Below, in pieces: positions 17,937-26,591 of a stretch of DNA of 64,000 nucleotides. The DNA comes from JAHFTY01 sp964584785 (GTDB lineage Bacteria > Acidobacteriota > Terriglobia > 20CM-2-55-15): contig CAZPBY010000036.1 in the NCBI GenBank assembly GCA_964584785.1, positions 1-64,000 on the forward strand. Reading direction: 5' to 3'. The translations under genes were made by a program, and so were the position numbers. The notes under the pieces were generated by a model. That model was not told the origin of the DNA, did not search any database, and was given only the letters and a program-made list of their open reading frames with translations. Every line of letters starts with the position of its first letter. Position 1 is the first letter of the stretch.

Positions 17937-18878
17937 ATGAGCGCGGATATCCCGTCGGGCTTTGGAGGAGAAAACGCCCTCATCCGGAGGATTCGCGAAA
18001 GATTTTCTGATCCGCGCATTCCCCTCGGAATCGGTGACGACGCTGCAATTGTCGAGATCCCTCCAGGCTATTCGATCGTCTACTGCAGCGACGTGGTTGT
18101 CGAGAACACGCACTTCATTCGCGAGCTTCACCCACCGGATTCCGTCGGCTACAAAGCGGTAGCGGTGAATGTCAGCGATGTTGGCGCCATGGGCGGTGTG
18201 CCGATGTTCTTCACGCTGTCGCTCGCGATGCCCGCGGGCGTCGGCGTCAAATGGGTCGATGCTTTTCTCGACGGCGTTGAACGCGCATGCGCGGATTTCG
18301 AAGTGAACCTGGTTGGTGGAGATTCGTCGTCGGCGGAACGAATCTTCGTCGACGTTTCGATGATCGGGCGCGTTGAAAAGGGCATGGAAGTCCGACGTTC
18401 CGGCGCAAAGCCCGGCGATGGAATCTACGTGACCGGTTCGCTGGGCGGCTCCGCGCTCGGACTGGCGCGTCTCCGCGCTGCGGGTGACTTAAGTGATGAT
18501 GCGGTTCAACGGCACCTTTATCCGTCGCCCCGGCACAAGCTTGGTGCGGTCATTGCGGCGCAGGCGCACGCGATGATCGACATCAGTGACGGACTCTCCA
18601 CGGACCTCATGCACATTCTCGAAGAGTCGAACGTCTCGGCGCGAGTTTACAGGCAGCTTATTCCGGGCTGGAAAAAGGCCGCTGACGACCACATCCTTCA
18701 CGGCGGTGAAGAATACGAATTGCTGATCACGGCCGATTCTTTACCCGTCGGGATTGACGGCGTTCCAGTCACGCGCATTGGGGAGATCATCGCCGCCGGT
18801 CTCGACCGCCAGATCTTTCTGATTGACCAGTCGAGCGAATCTGTTCTACAACCGCGAGGCTTCGAGCATTTCCTGTAG
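17937..18878 (+). CDS. thiL: Thiamine-monophosphate kinase ThiL
   Basis: This 313-residue protein has the AIR-synthase-like fold of ThiL. N-terminal features are ENALIRRIRERF and GIGDDAAIVEIP (metal/nucleotide-binding Asp pair); later come VNVSDVGAMGGVP, LVGGDSSSAERIFVDVS, GDGIYVTGSLGGSALGL, ISDGLSTDLMHI and ILHGGEEYELLIT. The enzyme phosphorylates thiamine monophosphate to the active cofactor thiamine diphosphate using ATP. It starts 5 bases after the lon stop. Other thi genes were not seen in the window. Confidence 0.95.
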   Translation: MSADIPSGFGGENALIRRIRERFSDPRIPLGIGDDAAIVEIPPGYSIVYCSDVVVENTHFIRELHPPDSVGYKAVAVNVSDVGAMGGVPMFFTLSLAMPAGVGVKWVDAFLDGVERACADFEVNLVGGDSSSAERIFVDVSMIGRVEKGMEVRRSGAKPGDGIYVTGSLGGSALGLARLRAAGDLSDDAVQRHLYPSPRHKLGAVIAAQAHAMIDISDGLSTDLMHILEESNVSARVYRQLIPGWKKAADDHILHGGEEYELLITADSLPVGIDGVPVTRIGEIIAAGLDRQIFLIDQSSESVLQPRGFEHFL

Positions 18879-18896
18879 TTCGACGCGAGGTGGTGA

Positions 18897-20258
18897 GTGA
18901 CTGTGAACCGAAAGGTCGTAGTCTTTCTCGCGCGATACGGTATTCCCACTGTCATCGCGGCTGTTCTGATCGCCGGGCTGCGGCTCTACAACTACACCTA
19001 CTTCTGGCTGGACGACTTCAACAACGTTTACTGGGTTCGCCGCGAGGGATTCTGGAAAATCCTCGAGCACAACCTGAATCCATGGTCCCTGTTCTTCCGT
19101 CCGCTCGGCATGCTGGTCTACTGGATCATATTTCAAACGGCTCACTTGAACTCCGTGCCTTATCACTTGTTGTCGTGGACCCTTCACGCGATCAACACCG
19201 GGCTTGTCTTCTTGTTCTTGCGGCAAGCCACGAAATCGCAATACGCAGCGGGCCTGGCCGTTCTGTTCTTCGCATTTCGGGAGAACTTTGCCGACATCTA
19301 CTGGAGCTTCGCAAATATCTTCCAATTGCTGGCTTTCGGACTTGTGATGACCGGCATGTTGTTGTACTCGCGTTTCGGTTATTCGATCAAGGAAACGCTC
19401 ATTCTCACGGCAATTCTGATCCTCACGATACGAGCAGAAGAACAAGGCGTGCTGCTTCCGGTCGTTTGGCTCGCGTACGAATTTCTGATCCGTCGAAAGC
19501 TGAACTGGCGCAATCTCTGGCTTCGCTATGCGATTTTCGCCATCGCGATGCTGTGGTTCGGCTGGTTGAAAGTGACGACGATGCATGATACCGATCCGAC
19601 GCGTCCGTACTACATGGACGTTTCCGCGGTCACGTTCGGCCGGGGCTACGGATGGTATTTCAACTCGCTCTACGAAACTCACCTGCGATGGGGAGCATGG
19701 TTCATTATCTCCGCGTTGCTCGCTATAACGTTCGCCGTACGGAGGAACGGTTGGGCTCTCTTCTTCTTGTTCTTTACGTACGTCATGCTGGGGCCGTACG
19801 TTTTTCTGGTCAATCACCGGTACGAACTCTATTCGTATGTGTCTTTCGTTGGAATGGTCGGGTTGCTTGCCCTCGGTATAAATGCCGTCGCCCATGGTAT
19901 CCGCAGGGTCCTTCCGCGTCCTGTTGCCGTGTCTGTCCTCTCTCTGGTGTTCGTCGTTGCCGCACTAGGGCATTTCAGGCACGAAGAGCGCCGCAATCGC
20001 GTGGGTCGCGGCTATATCAAGGATGTCTTGAATGACTATCGCGTGTTCCTGAGTGAGCTTCAGTCGCTGCCCGACGCCTCTTCGGTGCGAATGCTTTACT
20101 ACACGGCGATACCGAGGCACATGGACGAACTCACGATCCTGTGCGCCACGCAATTCGGCCTGGATCGCATCGATGTGGAAACCCAGGTCGTCCAAACCTG
20201 CCCCGCCGAAGGTTCATGCGTGGCTTTTGAAAACGGCCACCTGCGAAGACTTCAATAA
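18897..20258 (+). CDS. Polytopic membrane protein, glycosyltransferase-39/PMT-like
   Basis: The 453-residue protein has roughly ten to eleven hydrophobic segments. An early loop after the first helix contains YFWLDDFNNVYWVRREGFW, a position where GT-C glycosyltransferases carry an acidic catalytic pair, and LFFRPLGMLVYWIIF follows. The C-terminal 90 residues are soluble and basic (GHFRHEERRNRVGRGYIKDVLNDYRVFL). This fits the GT-C superfamily of lipid-linked sugar transferases (O-mannosyltransferase-like), but no specific family can be named. The GTG start has GAGGTGG just upstream and lies 18 bases after thiL. Confident as a gene, moderate on function. Confidence 0.7.
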   Translation: MTVNRKVVVFLARYGIPTVIAAVLIAGLRLYNYTYFWLDDFNNVYWVRREGFWKILEHNLNPWSLFFRPLGMLVYWIIFQTAHLNSVPYHLLSWTLHAINTGLVFLFLRQATKSQYAAGLAVLFFAFRENFADIYWSFANIFQLLAFGLVMTGMLLYSRFGYSIKETLILTAILILTIRAEEQGVLLPVVWLAYEFLIRRKLNWRNLWLRYAIFAIAMLWFGWLKVTTMHDTDPTRPYYMDVSAVTFGRGYGWYFNSLYETHLRWGAWFIISALLAITFAVRRNGWALFFLFFTYVMLGPYVFLVNHRYELYSYVSFVGMVGLLALGINAVAHGIRRVLPRPVAVSVLSLVFVVAALGHFRHEERRNRVGRGYIKDVLNDYRVFLSELQSLPDASSVRMLYYTAIPRHMDELTILCATQFGLDRIDVETQVVQTCPAEGSCVAFENGHLRRLQ

Positions 20259-20261
20259 TTA

Positions 20262-20307
20262 GTACTAGACAGTCTATAGCCGTGGATGGTACTAGATTGT
20301 CTTGTAC
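20262..20307 (+). promoter_or_regulatory. Two operator-like repeats in front of padR
   Basis: Two related 19-base sites, GTACTAGACAGTCTATAGC (20262-20280) and GTACTAGATTGTCTTGTAC (20289-20307), start 27 bp apart. The first contains the exact palindrome TAGACAGTCTA; the second is an imperfect palindrome with GTAC ends. The second site ends 2 bases before the padR ATG, covering the ribosome-binding region. PadR regulators commonly repress their own operon, so these are the obvious candidate autorepression sites. Confidence 0.65.
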
Positions 20308-20309
20308 CT

Positions 20310-20657
20310 ATGAAAAACAAGTCCATCGCCCGTCAACAGGCTGAACTGCTGCAGGGTACGCTCGACATGCTGATCCTCCAGACTCTTCGATGGGGCGATC
20401 AGCACGGTCATGGAATCGGTCAGGCCATTCGATCAAGATCCGGCGAGCTGCTGAATGTCGAAGCAGGCTCGCTCTATCCGGCGCTTCACCGGCTGGAGCG
20501 GCAGGGTTGGGTGTCGTCCGATTGGGACGTCTCCGACAACAACCAGCGGGCGAAGTACTACCGATTGACTGCCGCCGGCCGCAAACAATTGACGGCCGAG
20601 GAATCGAAATGGGACCTTCTTGTAACCGCAATTTCACGAGTGCGAAAGACGGTATGA
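20310..20657 (+). CDS. PadR-family transcriptional regulator
   Basis: The protein has 115 residues from ATG 20310. The winged-helix PadR core is clear: LLQGTLDMLILQTLRWGDQHGHGI, LLNVEAGSLYPALHRLERQGWVSSDW, AKYYRLTAAGRKQLTAE. This short PadR-s1-like form has the C-terminal helix TAEESKWDLLVTAISRVRKTV. In acidobacteria such genes often sit directly before ADOP permeases, as here: its TGA overlaps the permease ATG (ATGA). It probably represses this two- or three-gene operon through the repeats upstream. An in-frame start at 20286 would place the second repeat inside the coding region and is less likely. Confidence 0.94.
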   Translation: MKNKSIARQQAELLQGTLDMLILQTLRWGDQHGHGIGQAIRSRSGELLNVEAGSLYPALHRLERQGWVSSDWDVSDNNQRAKYYRLTAAGRKQLTAEESKWDLLVTAISRVRKTV

Positions 20658-23440
20658 ACTGGAAGGTGTGGCGCCTCAAATACTGGACCGACATGTTTCG
20701 CAGGGGCCGGCTCGAACGCGAACTCGAGGATGAGATCCAAGCCCATCTCGCGATCGAAACGCAAAGCCGGATCGCCGGAGGTCAGTCGCCGGAAGAGGCC
20801 AGGAAAGCCGCCTTGCGCGACATTCGCAGCGTGACCGCGGTGCAGGAGGCAACTCGCGATTCCTGGACCTGGTCGTCAGCCGATCGCTGGGTTCGTGACA
20901 TCCGATATGCGGTTCGAACGTTGCGCCGCAGTCCCGTTTTTGCCGCCGTCGTCGTACTGTCTCTTGCAGTCGGCATCGGAGCCAACACGGCCTTCTTCAG
21001 TCTTGCTGACGCGATGATGTTCCGGAAACTGCCGTTGGAAGGAGTTGACGAACTGGTCTTCTTCGACTGGACTTCTGGTCCGAATCGTCTGGCAGTCGAC
21101 CTCACGGGTACATATTCCAAAGATCCTTCGACGGGCCGGCAGGTCCGGACCTCATTCCTGTATTCGACGTTCAAGGTTTTTCGCGAGCAAAGCCGGACGT
21201 TATCGGACGTGTTTGCTTTCTACCCGCTGCCTAACGCGACACTAAGTGTCGAAGGTCATCCTGACGTGATTCCCGCTCAGCTTGTTTCCGGGAATTACTT
21301 CACCGCGCTCAGAGTCCCCATGTGGATCGGCCGGCCGCTGACCGATGAGGATGAACTCCAACGCCATCCTGTTGCGGTGATCAGCTATCGTTGCTGGGAA
21401 CGCCAGTTTAATCTTGACGCCGGCGTGTTGGGGAAAACGATCACTGTAAATGGTGTTCCACTCACCGTCATTGGCGTTACACCATCCGGTTTCAACGGCA
21501 CGCAAGGTTTTGGGAATCCAACGGACCTCTCGGTTCCACTCAGTCTCGAGCCGCAATTCGCGCAGCCCGGGAGCCTCATGCAACGGTCGTCTGCCTGGTG
21601 GTTGCGCGTGATGGGACGGACGCGTGGCGGCGTCTCCTACGTAAAGGTCCAAGCCGAGCTCGAAGGAATGTTGCACGCCACCGGTATGGAAGCCTATAAG
21701 TTGCTGCCGCCCTCAGAACTGTCGAATGCTCCGGGTCCTCCGGACATGCCGAAGCTGCGTGTCCATTCGGGCAACCGCGGATTGACGGATAATTTGGACA
21801 ATATGGGGCCCAACGGCTGGCGCGCTTCGCAATTTCTGATTCCTCTGGCGGCGATATCCGTCACGCTCCTCCTGACGGTTTGGGTCAATGTGGCCAACCT
21901 CGTGCTTGCGCGTTCTTCCGCCCGCCAAAAGGAAATCGGCGTACGGCTGGCGCTGGGAGCGGGCCGGCTTCGCGTCGTCCGTCAAATGTTGACGGAAACA
22001 GTTCTACTCTCGCTGGCCGGCGGCCTGTTCGGCGCAATCGCCGCCTATTGGGGTAAGGATCTGCTCGCCGGGTTTATCCCGCTCGGCGGCGTTACGTCGA
22101 ACGACCTGCGCATCGACCCGCGGGTGCTCGCTCTTACGGCGCTTGTGTCGATGTTGAGCGGTGTGCTGTTCGGACTTGCTCCGGCGTTACGCTCTACGCG
22201 CGAGGACGTGGCGCCGGCGTTGAAGAGTTCGGGCCGCTCGTTCCTTGAAGTTCGGACCCGGTGGGGCAAGGTGTTGGTCACGGCTCAAGTCGCCATGTCC
22301 GTCGTGCTGCTTGTGGGTTCGGGCCTCTTTATTCGAACGGTTCGCAATCTGCAGAACGTTGGTGTGGGCTTCAACAGCAACAACCTTCTGCTATTCAGGG
22401 TCAACCCGGGTGCGTTGAAGTATGACAATTCCCGGATAGCGGCGCTCTATCAGGCAATACTCGATCGAACAAGCACGCTGCCGGGCGTGATCAACGCGAC
22501 CTTTTCTGATTTCCCTCTTGTCATCAACAGCGGCAGCGACATGCGAATTACATTTGGAGCTGCCGACCCCAGTCCAAAGCCAACACCTGTTGCCCGATTG
22601 CGCATCCACCCGAATTTCTTCGACGCGATCGGTGTCAGGGTTGTGTCCGGAAGGAATCTCACGCCTCGCGATACGGCGAATGCTCCGAAGGTCGCCCTGG
22701 TGAATGAAACGTTTGTGCGCAGGTTCTCGCCGGACAGGAATCCGGTTGGAGAACACTTCACCGCTTCCGTTGCGCTTGACGCCAACACCCTCGGCAATGT
22801 CGATGTGGAAATCGTCGGTGTGGTGAAGGACGTGAGCATACGCGTCGTTCGCGAGGAAGTGCCGGCGGCGGTGTTTGTTCCGGATCTGCAGTGGATGCCG
22901 CCCGCCGCCAGTTTTGTGCTTCGCACTGCCGGCGATCCTCTGTTATGGGTTCCCGCGGTTCGTGAAGTTATGAATCAAATCGATTCCAATCTTCCGCTTC
23001 GAGCCGTCAAGACTCAGGCGGAGCAGATCGAACAGGGGTTCACCAGCGAACGGACATTTGCGGCCGCGGCGACATCGTTCGGTGGCATCGCCGTGGGACT
23101 GGCGTGCATCGGTTTGTTTGGACTCATGTGCTACAACGTGGAAAGGCGCACGAATGAGATCGCACTTCACATGGCTCTCGGCGCGCGGCCGTCTGATGTC
23201 GTCCGGTTGATCCTGAGTCAGACACTGCGAGTGGTTCTCGCTGGAGCAATCATCGGGCTGGGTGCGGCCTTCCCTGTGGTTCGCGTTGTGACCGCAATGC
23301 TCTTCAACGTGAGGCCGGATGATCCATCGACAATTGCCCTTGCGGTTGCCGTCGTGGTCGCTGTGGCCTCGTTCGCAGCTTACCTGCCCGCGCGCCGCGC
23401 CGCATCGGTCGATCCGGTTGCGGCTTTGCGGCTGGAATAG
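20654..23440 (+). CDS. ADOP-type ABC permease (MacB/FtsX domains)
   Basis: This protein has 928 residues from ATG 20654. Residues about 1-75 are the soluble permease-prefix region of ADOP proteins (RLERELEDEIQAHLAIETQSRIAGG, EARKAALRDI). Then comes a first helix (PVFAAVVVLSLAVGIGANTAFFSL), a MacB-type periplasmic domain, three helices around IGVRLALGAGRLRVVRQMLTE, a second periplasmic domain and a final FtsX set ending with EIALHMALGARPSDVVRLILSQ and ARRAASVDPVAALRLE. ADOP proteins lack their own ATPase, and no ABC ATPase gene is adjacent. The substrate is unknown; MacB-like mechanotransmission (export of a peptide, lipid or drug) is the family expectation. It is translationally coupled to PadR. 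Confidence 0.95.
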   Translation: MNWKVWRLKYWTDMFRRGRLERELEDEIQAHLAIETQSRIAGGQSPEEARKAALRDIRSVTAVQEATRDSWTWSSADRWVRDIRYAVRTLRRSPVFAAVVVLSLAVGIGANTAFFSLADAMMFRKLPLEGVDELVFFDWTSGPNRLAVDLTGTYSKDPSTGRQVRTSFLYSTFKVFREQSRTLSDVFAFYPLPNATLSVEGHPDVIPAQLVSGNYFTALRVPMWIGRPLTDEDELQRHPVAVISYRCWERQFNLDAGVLGKTITVNGVPLTVIGVTPSGFNGTQGFGNPTDLSVPLSLEPQFAQPGSLMQRSSAWWLRVMGRTRGGVSYVKVQAELEGMLHATGMEAYKLLPPSELSNAPGPPDMPKLRVHSGNRGLTDNLDNMGPNGWRASQFLIPLAAISVTLLLTVWVNVANLVLARSSARQKEIGVRLALGAGRLRVVRQMLTETVLLSLAGGLFGAIAAYWGKDLLAGFIPLGGVTSNDLRIDPRVLALTALVSMLSGVLFGLAPALRSTREDVAPALKSSGRSFLEVRTRWGKVLVTAQVAMSVVLLVGSGLFIRTVRNLQNVGVGFNSNNLLLFRVNPGALKYDNSRIAALYQAILDRTSTLPGVINATFSDFPLVINSGSDMRITFGAADPSPKPTPVARLRIHPNFFDAIGVRVVSGRNLTPRDTANAPKVALVNETFVRRFSPDRNPVGEHFTASVALDANTLGNVDVEIVGVVKDVSIRVVREEVPAAVFVPDLQWMPPAASFVLRTAGDPLLWVPAVREVMNQIDSNLPLRAVKTQAEQIEQGFTSERTFAAAATSFGGIAVGLACIGLFGLMCYNVERRTNEIALHMALGARPSDVVRLILSQTLRVVLAGAIIGLGAAFPVVRVVTAMLFNVRPDDPSTIALAVAVVVAVASFAAYLPARRAASVDPVAALRLE

Positions 23441-23446
23441 ATTTCC

Positions 23447-23851
23447 ATGGAATTCATACTGTACGCCGTCGTGAAATTTCTCGCCTACTCGGTGTGGGGC
23501 TACGCAGGAATGCGTCTTCATGAAGGGGACCGCTCCGTAGCAGGCAGCATGCGCTTTGGAATCGTCCGATGGCTGTTGGGTGTTGGTTTTGGTGTTCTGG
23601 TGTTCTTCGCAGTGGGTTCGATCAACCGCGAGCAGATTTTGTTTCTTTACCTCGCAATCTACATCCCCGTCCGGTTTGTCGAATGGACCATCATGCCCGC
23701 GGTGTTCTTCTCGAGATGGCAACACAAGTGGACATCGCCGAGACTCTACTACTGGATCATTGGTGGAATCGTGCTGTCGTTTCTCACGGACATGGTCTCG
23801 CCGGAAATGCTCAATGACGCCCGCTTCTGCGTCGGCCGATGCCTCTGTTAG
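23447..23851 (+). CDS. Small integral membrane protein, unknown
   Basis: The 134-residue protein starts 6 bases after the ADOP permease stop and has about four hydrophobic segments (EFILYAVVKFLAYSVWGYAG; WLLGVGFGVLVFFAVGSI; ILFLYLAIYIPVRFVEWTIM; YYWIIGGIVLSFLTDM). It ends in a cysteine-rich tail (FCVGRCLC). No family was recognised. Position suggests it belongs to the PadR-ADOP operon. Its 3' end overlaps the stop of the convergent DUF481 gene by 4 bases. Confidence 0.7.
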   Translation: MEFILYAVVKFLAYSVWGYAGMRLHEGDRSVAGSMRFGIVRWLLGVGFGVLVFFAVGSINREQILFLYLAIYIPVRFVEWTIMPAVFFSRWQHKWTSPRLYYWIIGGIVLSFLTDMVSPEMLNDARFCVGRCLC

Positions 23852-24591
23852 AACTTCACGACAAACGCGGTGACGACCGCGACGTCATTCTTTCGAAGCG
23901 TTGCGAGTGGAGGCCGAGTCTTATAGATATCGTTGATTTCAAACTTAAGTTCGACCTTCTGAGTCAGAGACGCGGTGACACCGAGCGTTGAGTTGTACAG
24001 CGCGTCGGAGATTTGATTTGTCCTCGACCATCCGGTCAACGTCTGAGTGACGGCGGCTGTTTTGGAGAGTTTCCAGTTGATGCGTTCCGCGGCATTGACG
24101 GCGCCGGAGCCACGTGTGCTGTGTCCCGGAGTTCTTTCCCAAATACCGCCAAGGCCGCTATCGAGACTGAGGTTGATCGCGTCACGGTTGACGAGCTTCA
24201 CGCCGACGCCGCCAGTCGGCGACCACAGGAACGTGATGTTCTTGAACTTGTCGCGAAGGTATTCCACCTGTCCGAAGGAGAACACTCTCTTCGAGAATGT
24301 GAATTCGTCGCGAAGAGTGGTCGAAAGGCGATCGATGATATCGACTCCGTCCTTGCCGCCCCGCAGGTAAAGTCCGCTCCATTTTGCGACGCTTTTCGTC
24401 TTGGGATCCCGAGTCACCGCAAATGTGAAGTTGATGTTGGTCGTGTCGCTGTTGCCGTCGGTGAAGGCAAGCCCGCCGCCAAGATTGCCGCTCCACGCTT
24501 TGGTGGGCGCCGCCGGCGTTTGCGCATGAAGGGTTGTGCATAGAATCAAACTCAGTACCGCGTAAGTCGCAAGCTTGATGTGGAATTTCAT
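23848..24591 (-). CDS. DUF481 family outer-membrane protein (YdiY-like)
   Basis: This 247-residue protein has a signal peptide (about 1-23, LSLILCTTLHAQ). It then has alternating beta strands of a small barrel: WSGNLGGGLAFTDGNSDTTNINFTF, SGLYLRGGKDGVDIIDRLSTTLRDEFTF, ITFLWSPTGGVGVKLVNRD, LKFEINDIYKTRPP, and a C-terminal strand ending in Phe (VVTAFVVKF) as expected for outer-membrane assembly. DUF481 proteins are salt-induced or stress-linked outer-membrane proteins with no defined ligand. It is followed upstream by two further minus-strand genes. Confidence 0.88.
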   Translation of the reverse strand: MKFHIKLATYAVLSLILCTTLHAQTPAAPTKAWSGNLGGGLAFTDGNSDTTNINFTFAVTRDPKTKSVAKWSGLYLRGGKDGVDIIDRLSTTLRDEFTFSKRVFSFGQVEYLRDKFKNITFLWSPTGGVGVKLVNRDAINLSLDSGLGGIWERTPGHSTRGSGAVNAAERINWKLSKTAAVTQTLTGWSRTNQISDALYNSTLGVTASLTQKVELKFEINDIYKTRPPLATLRKNDVAVVTAFVVKF

Positions 24592-24601
24592 AACGCACGA
24601 A

Positions 24602-25690
24602 TCATACCGGACGAACCAACCGCAAAGTATGTCGTTCGCTGACCACCGCTTGATGTTTGGGGACGACGTAGTCGATGTGCCGGGCTCGATAAGTCATGAT
24701 CTCCGTTGCGCCACACTGCGCTATGCCGGCCGCCTGGAGCAGTTCTTCAGTCCGGGCATTTCTGCGAACCAGCCATATCCAGTCGCTTCGATGCATGGCA
24801 ACGCCGCACTCATCATCGGTGATTGAAACGGGCCCGGCACGCGGAAAATCCTGAGGAGCTGTGTAGACCGTACATTCGCTGTTTTCATCGAACACACTCG
24901 CCGGACAATCCCACAGCCGTGTTCGCCCGGCTTCATCAACAACGAGCTGCAATCCGTCGCTCACAGCGACGCCGGCGGCCGCGCCATCGACCGGCATTTC
25001 CACGCGTCCGTGCGATTTTTCCCGGATCACCTCTCCGGAAATGGTCGGTGTTTTCGAAATCAGCAAAGTAGCGGTCGCCGATTGCGCAAGCAGTTCGTTC
25101 GAGTCGGCATGGGATAGCCTTGGAATTTTTGTGCCCGAGTCTCGCATCAGATCCGCGATCGATTTGTATACGACGAAATGCTCGTCATTCAACAGAACCG
25201 CGTGACCCTCTGCGGCCACAACGAGTCTCGCCTGAGGCAGCGCGCGTTCCTGAGTTGTTGTTCGGCAGGTACCGTCTGCGCAGTTTGCGCGGATGATCGC
25301 CAGCCGGTGGTTCGATTCCGGGTCAAATTCAGTCAAGAGATCTGCACTCGCCCTTCCCGTAAGATGCCAGATGACTCGACCACGGGTCCGCCATTGGATG
25401 AGCTTCAGAAAATCCGTCGGCTGCACCGGCGCAGGGAGAAGCCAGGTCGCGATGGTTTCCCTGCGTCGCATCAACCACAGCGTCGAGGCGGATGGCGTAC
25501 TCTCGAACGACAGGAAAACGTCGCCGACAACAAATAACGAGGTGGAGTACGGTTCACCTTCGTCGGAGTTCGGAGACAGGCGTAGTCCGTGATTCCTTTG
25601 CTCGCGCACCAACCGTTCGCGGTGGACGACATACGCCGTTCCGGCGATCGCAATCGCCAGGGCCAGGGCGAGTGAAGCGCGGCCTTTCAT
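24602..25690 (-). CDS. Membrane-anchored protein of unknown function, propeller-like
   Basis: The 362-residue protein has an N-terminal signal anchor (LALALAIAIAGTAYVV), then a basic stretch and a long soluble part outside the cytoplasm. The soluble part shows short repeated strand-like patterns (FVVGDVFLSFES, LLTEFDPESNHRLAII, VAAEGHAVLLNDEHFVVY, SDGLQLVVDEAGRTRLWDCP, VSITDDECGVAMHRSDWIWLVR), suggesting a beta-propeller, and several cysteines (CADGTC, DCPAS, ECTVY, DECGV) that could pair. No known family was recognised. Its start overlaps the 3' end of the methyltransferase gene by 4 bases, which suggests co-expression. Confidence 0.65.
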   Translation of the reverse strand: MKGRASLALALAIAIAGTAYVVHRERLVREQRNHGLRLSPNSDEGEPYSTSLFVVGDVFLSFESTPSASTLWLMRRRETIATWLLPAPVQPTDFLKLIQWRTRGRVIWHLTGRASADLLTEFDPESNHRLAIIRANCADGTCRTTTQERALPQARLVVAAEGHAVLLNDEHFVVYKSIADLMRDSGTKIPRLSHADSNELLAQSATATLLISKTPTISGEVIREKSHGRVEMPVDGAAAGVAVSDGLQLVVDEAGRTRLWDCPASVFDENSECTVYTAPQDFPRAGPVSITDDECGVAMHRSDWIWLVRRNARTEELLQAAGIAQCGATEIMTYRARHIDYVVPKHQAVVSERHTLRLVRPV

Positions 25691-26523
25691 GAAGAGACGC
25701 TGCAGCGGACGATGACTTCATGACCCGTCGGACAGATCATCTGTTCGGGATTAAAACCGGTTGCGCGCAACATGGCCAGTACAGCTTCGGTGGATGGAAT
25801 GAACCAGCACGAATCATCACCATCGAGTCTGCCTTCCACAAACTTCAACGTGGGAAAGTCGGGTTGGTTAAGCTCCTCCGAGCGTAACCCTCCGTTGACG
25901 TATCCTGGCGCGGGTGGTGTTTGATAGGTTCCGGCTTTGTTCGGAGTTGTTATCGTCTGCATCAACAAAGTTCCATTGCAAACTCTGCGTATGGCTTCGA
26001 GCGCAAGCATGGGGTGGCGGAGGTGGTAGAAAACACCGAGGAAGAGAACCAGATCGAACCTGCGGTCGAGCTGCGGGAGTTCATAAACAGACATCGGACG
26101 GAATTCAACATCCAGCCCGACGCATGACGCCGCGAATCGGGCCTGCTCGATTGCTCGCTGCTGCTCACCCTGATCGATGCCGACAACGGAGGCGGCGCCA
26201 AGCTCTTTCAGCTTTAAGGAGAAGAAGCCGGAGCTGCAGCCGATATCGAGGCAGTTTCTGTTGGTCACATCCGGAAACATCGGTTGCACCAGCCACCAAC
26301 GCCATGCGGGATAGTCTGGTCCGGCGTCCTCCACTTCGGCGTGCGTCCACACCCCTTTGGCGATGTTCATGTTGTGAAACCAGGGTCCGAGCGACTTCAT
26401 TTTCGAAACCATCTCGGAACGTCGCCGGCGGTTAAGCCTCGGTGCGGATTCCAACAACTGCGGTCTTCCACGGATTGCCCAGACAACTTTTCGCGCCATT
26501 GTGCGCCAGCGAGGTTCAGCCAT
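25687..26523 (-). CDS. SAM-dependent methyltransferase (CmoB/DUF1698-like)
   Basis: This is a 278-residue class I methyltransferase. Motif I is NCLDIGCSSGFFSLKLKELGA, motif II VVGIDQGEQQ, motif IV-like FDLVLFLGVFYHLRHPMLALEAI. Before it, MKSLGPWFHNMNIAKGVWTH and the Trp-rich PAWRWWLVQPM resemble the region used by CmoB (tRNA U34 carboxymethyltransferase) and DUF1698 proteins. The C-terminal SCWFIPSTEAVLAMLRATGF is also typical. True CmoB proteins are about 320 residues and pair with CmoA, which is absent; the substrate is therefore uncertain. Confidence 0.82.
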   Translation of the reverse strand: MAEPRWRTMARKVVWAIRGRPQLLESAPRLNRRRRSEMVSKMKSLGPWFHNMNIAKGVWTHAEVEDAGPDYPAWRWWLVQPMFPDVTNRNCLDIGCSSGFFSLKLKELGAASVVGIDQGEQQRAIEQARFAASCVGLDVEFRPMSVYELPQLDRRFDLVLFLGVFYHLRHPMLALEAIRRVCNGTLLMQTITTPNKAGTYQTPPAPGYVNGGLRSEELNQPDFPTLKFVEGRLDGDDSCWFIPSTEAVLAMLRATGFNPEQMICPTGHEVIVRCSVSS

Positions 26524-26591
26524 TTGATTCCCGTTGCACGTTCTTGTGATGCGTGGCGATTATCTCTTAAACCTCGTGTTATTCTCAGTAC

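Noticed and set aside
18846..19895. 349-residue minus-strand frame over the membrane protein after thiL
   Set aside because: The translation is rich in Gln/Glu/Arg/His with no hydrophobic core, and the plus-strand membrane protein explains the region.
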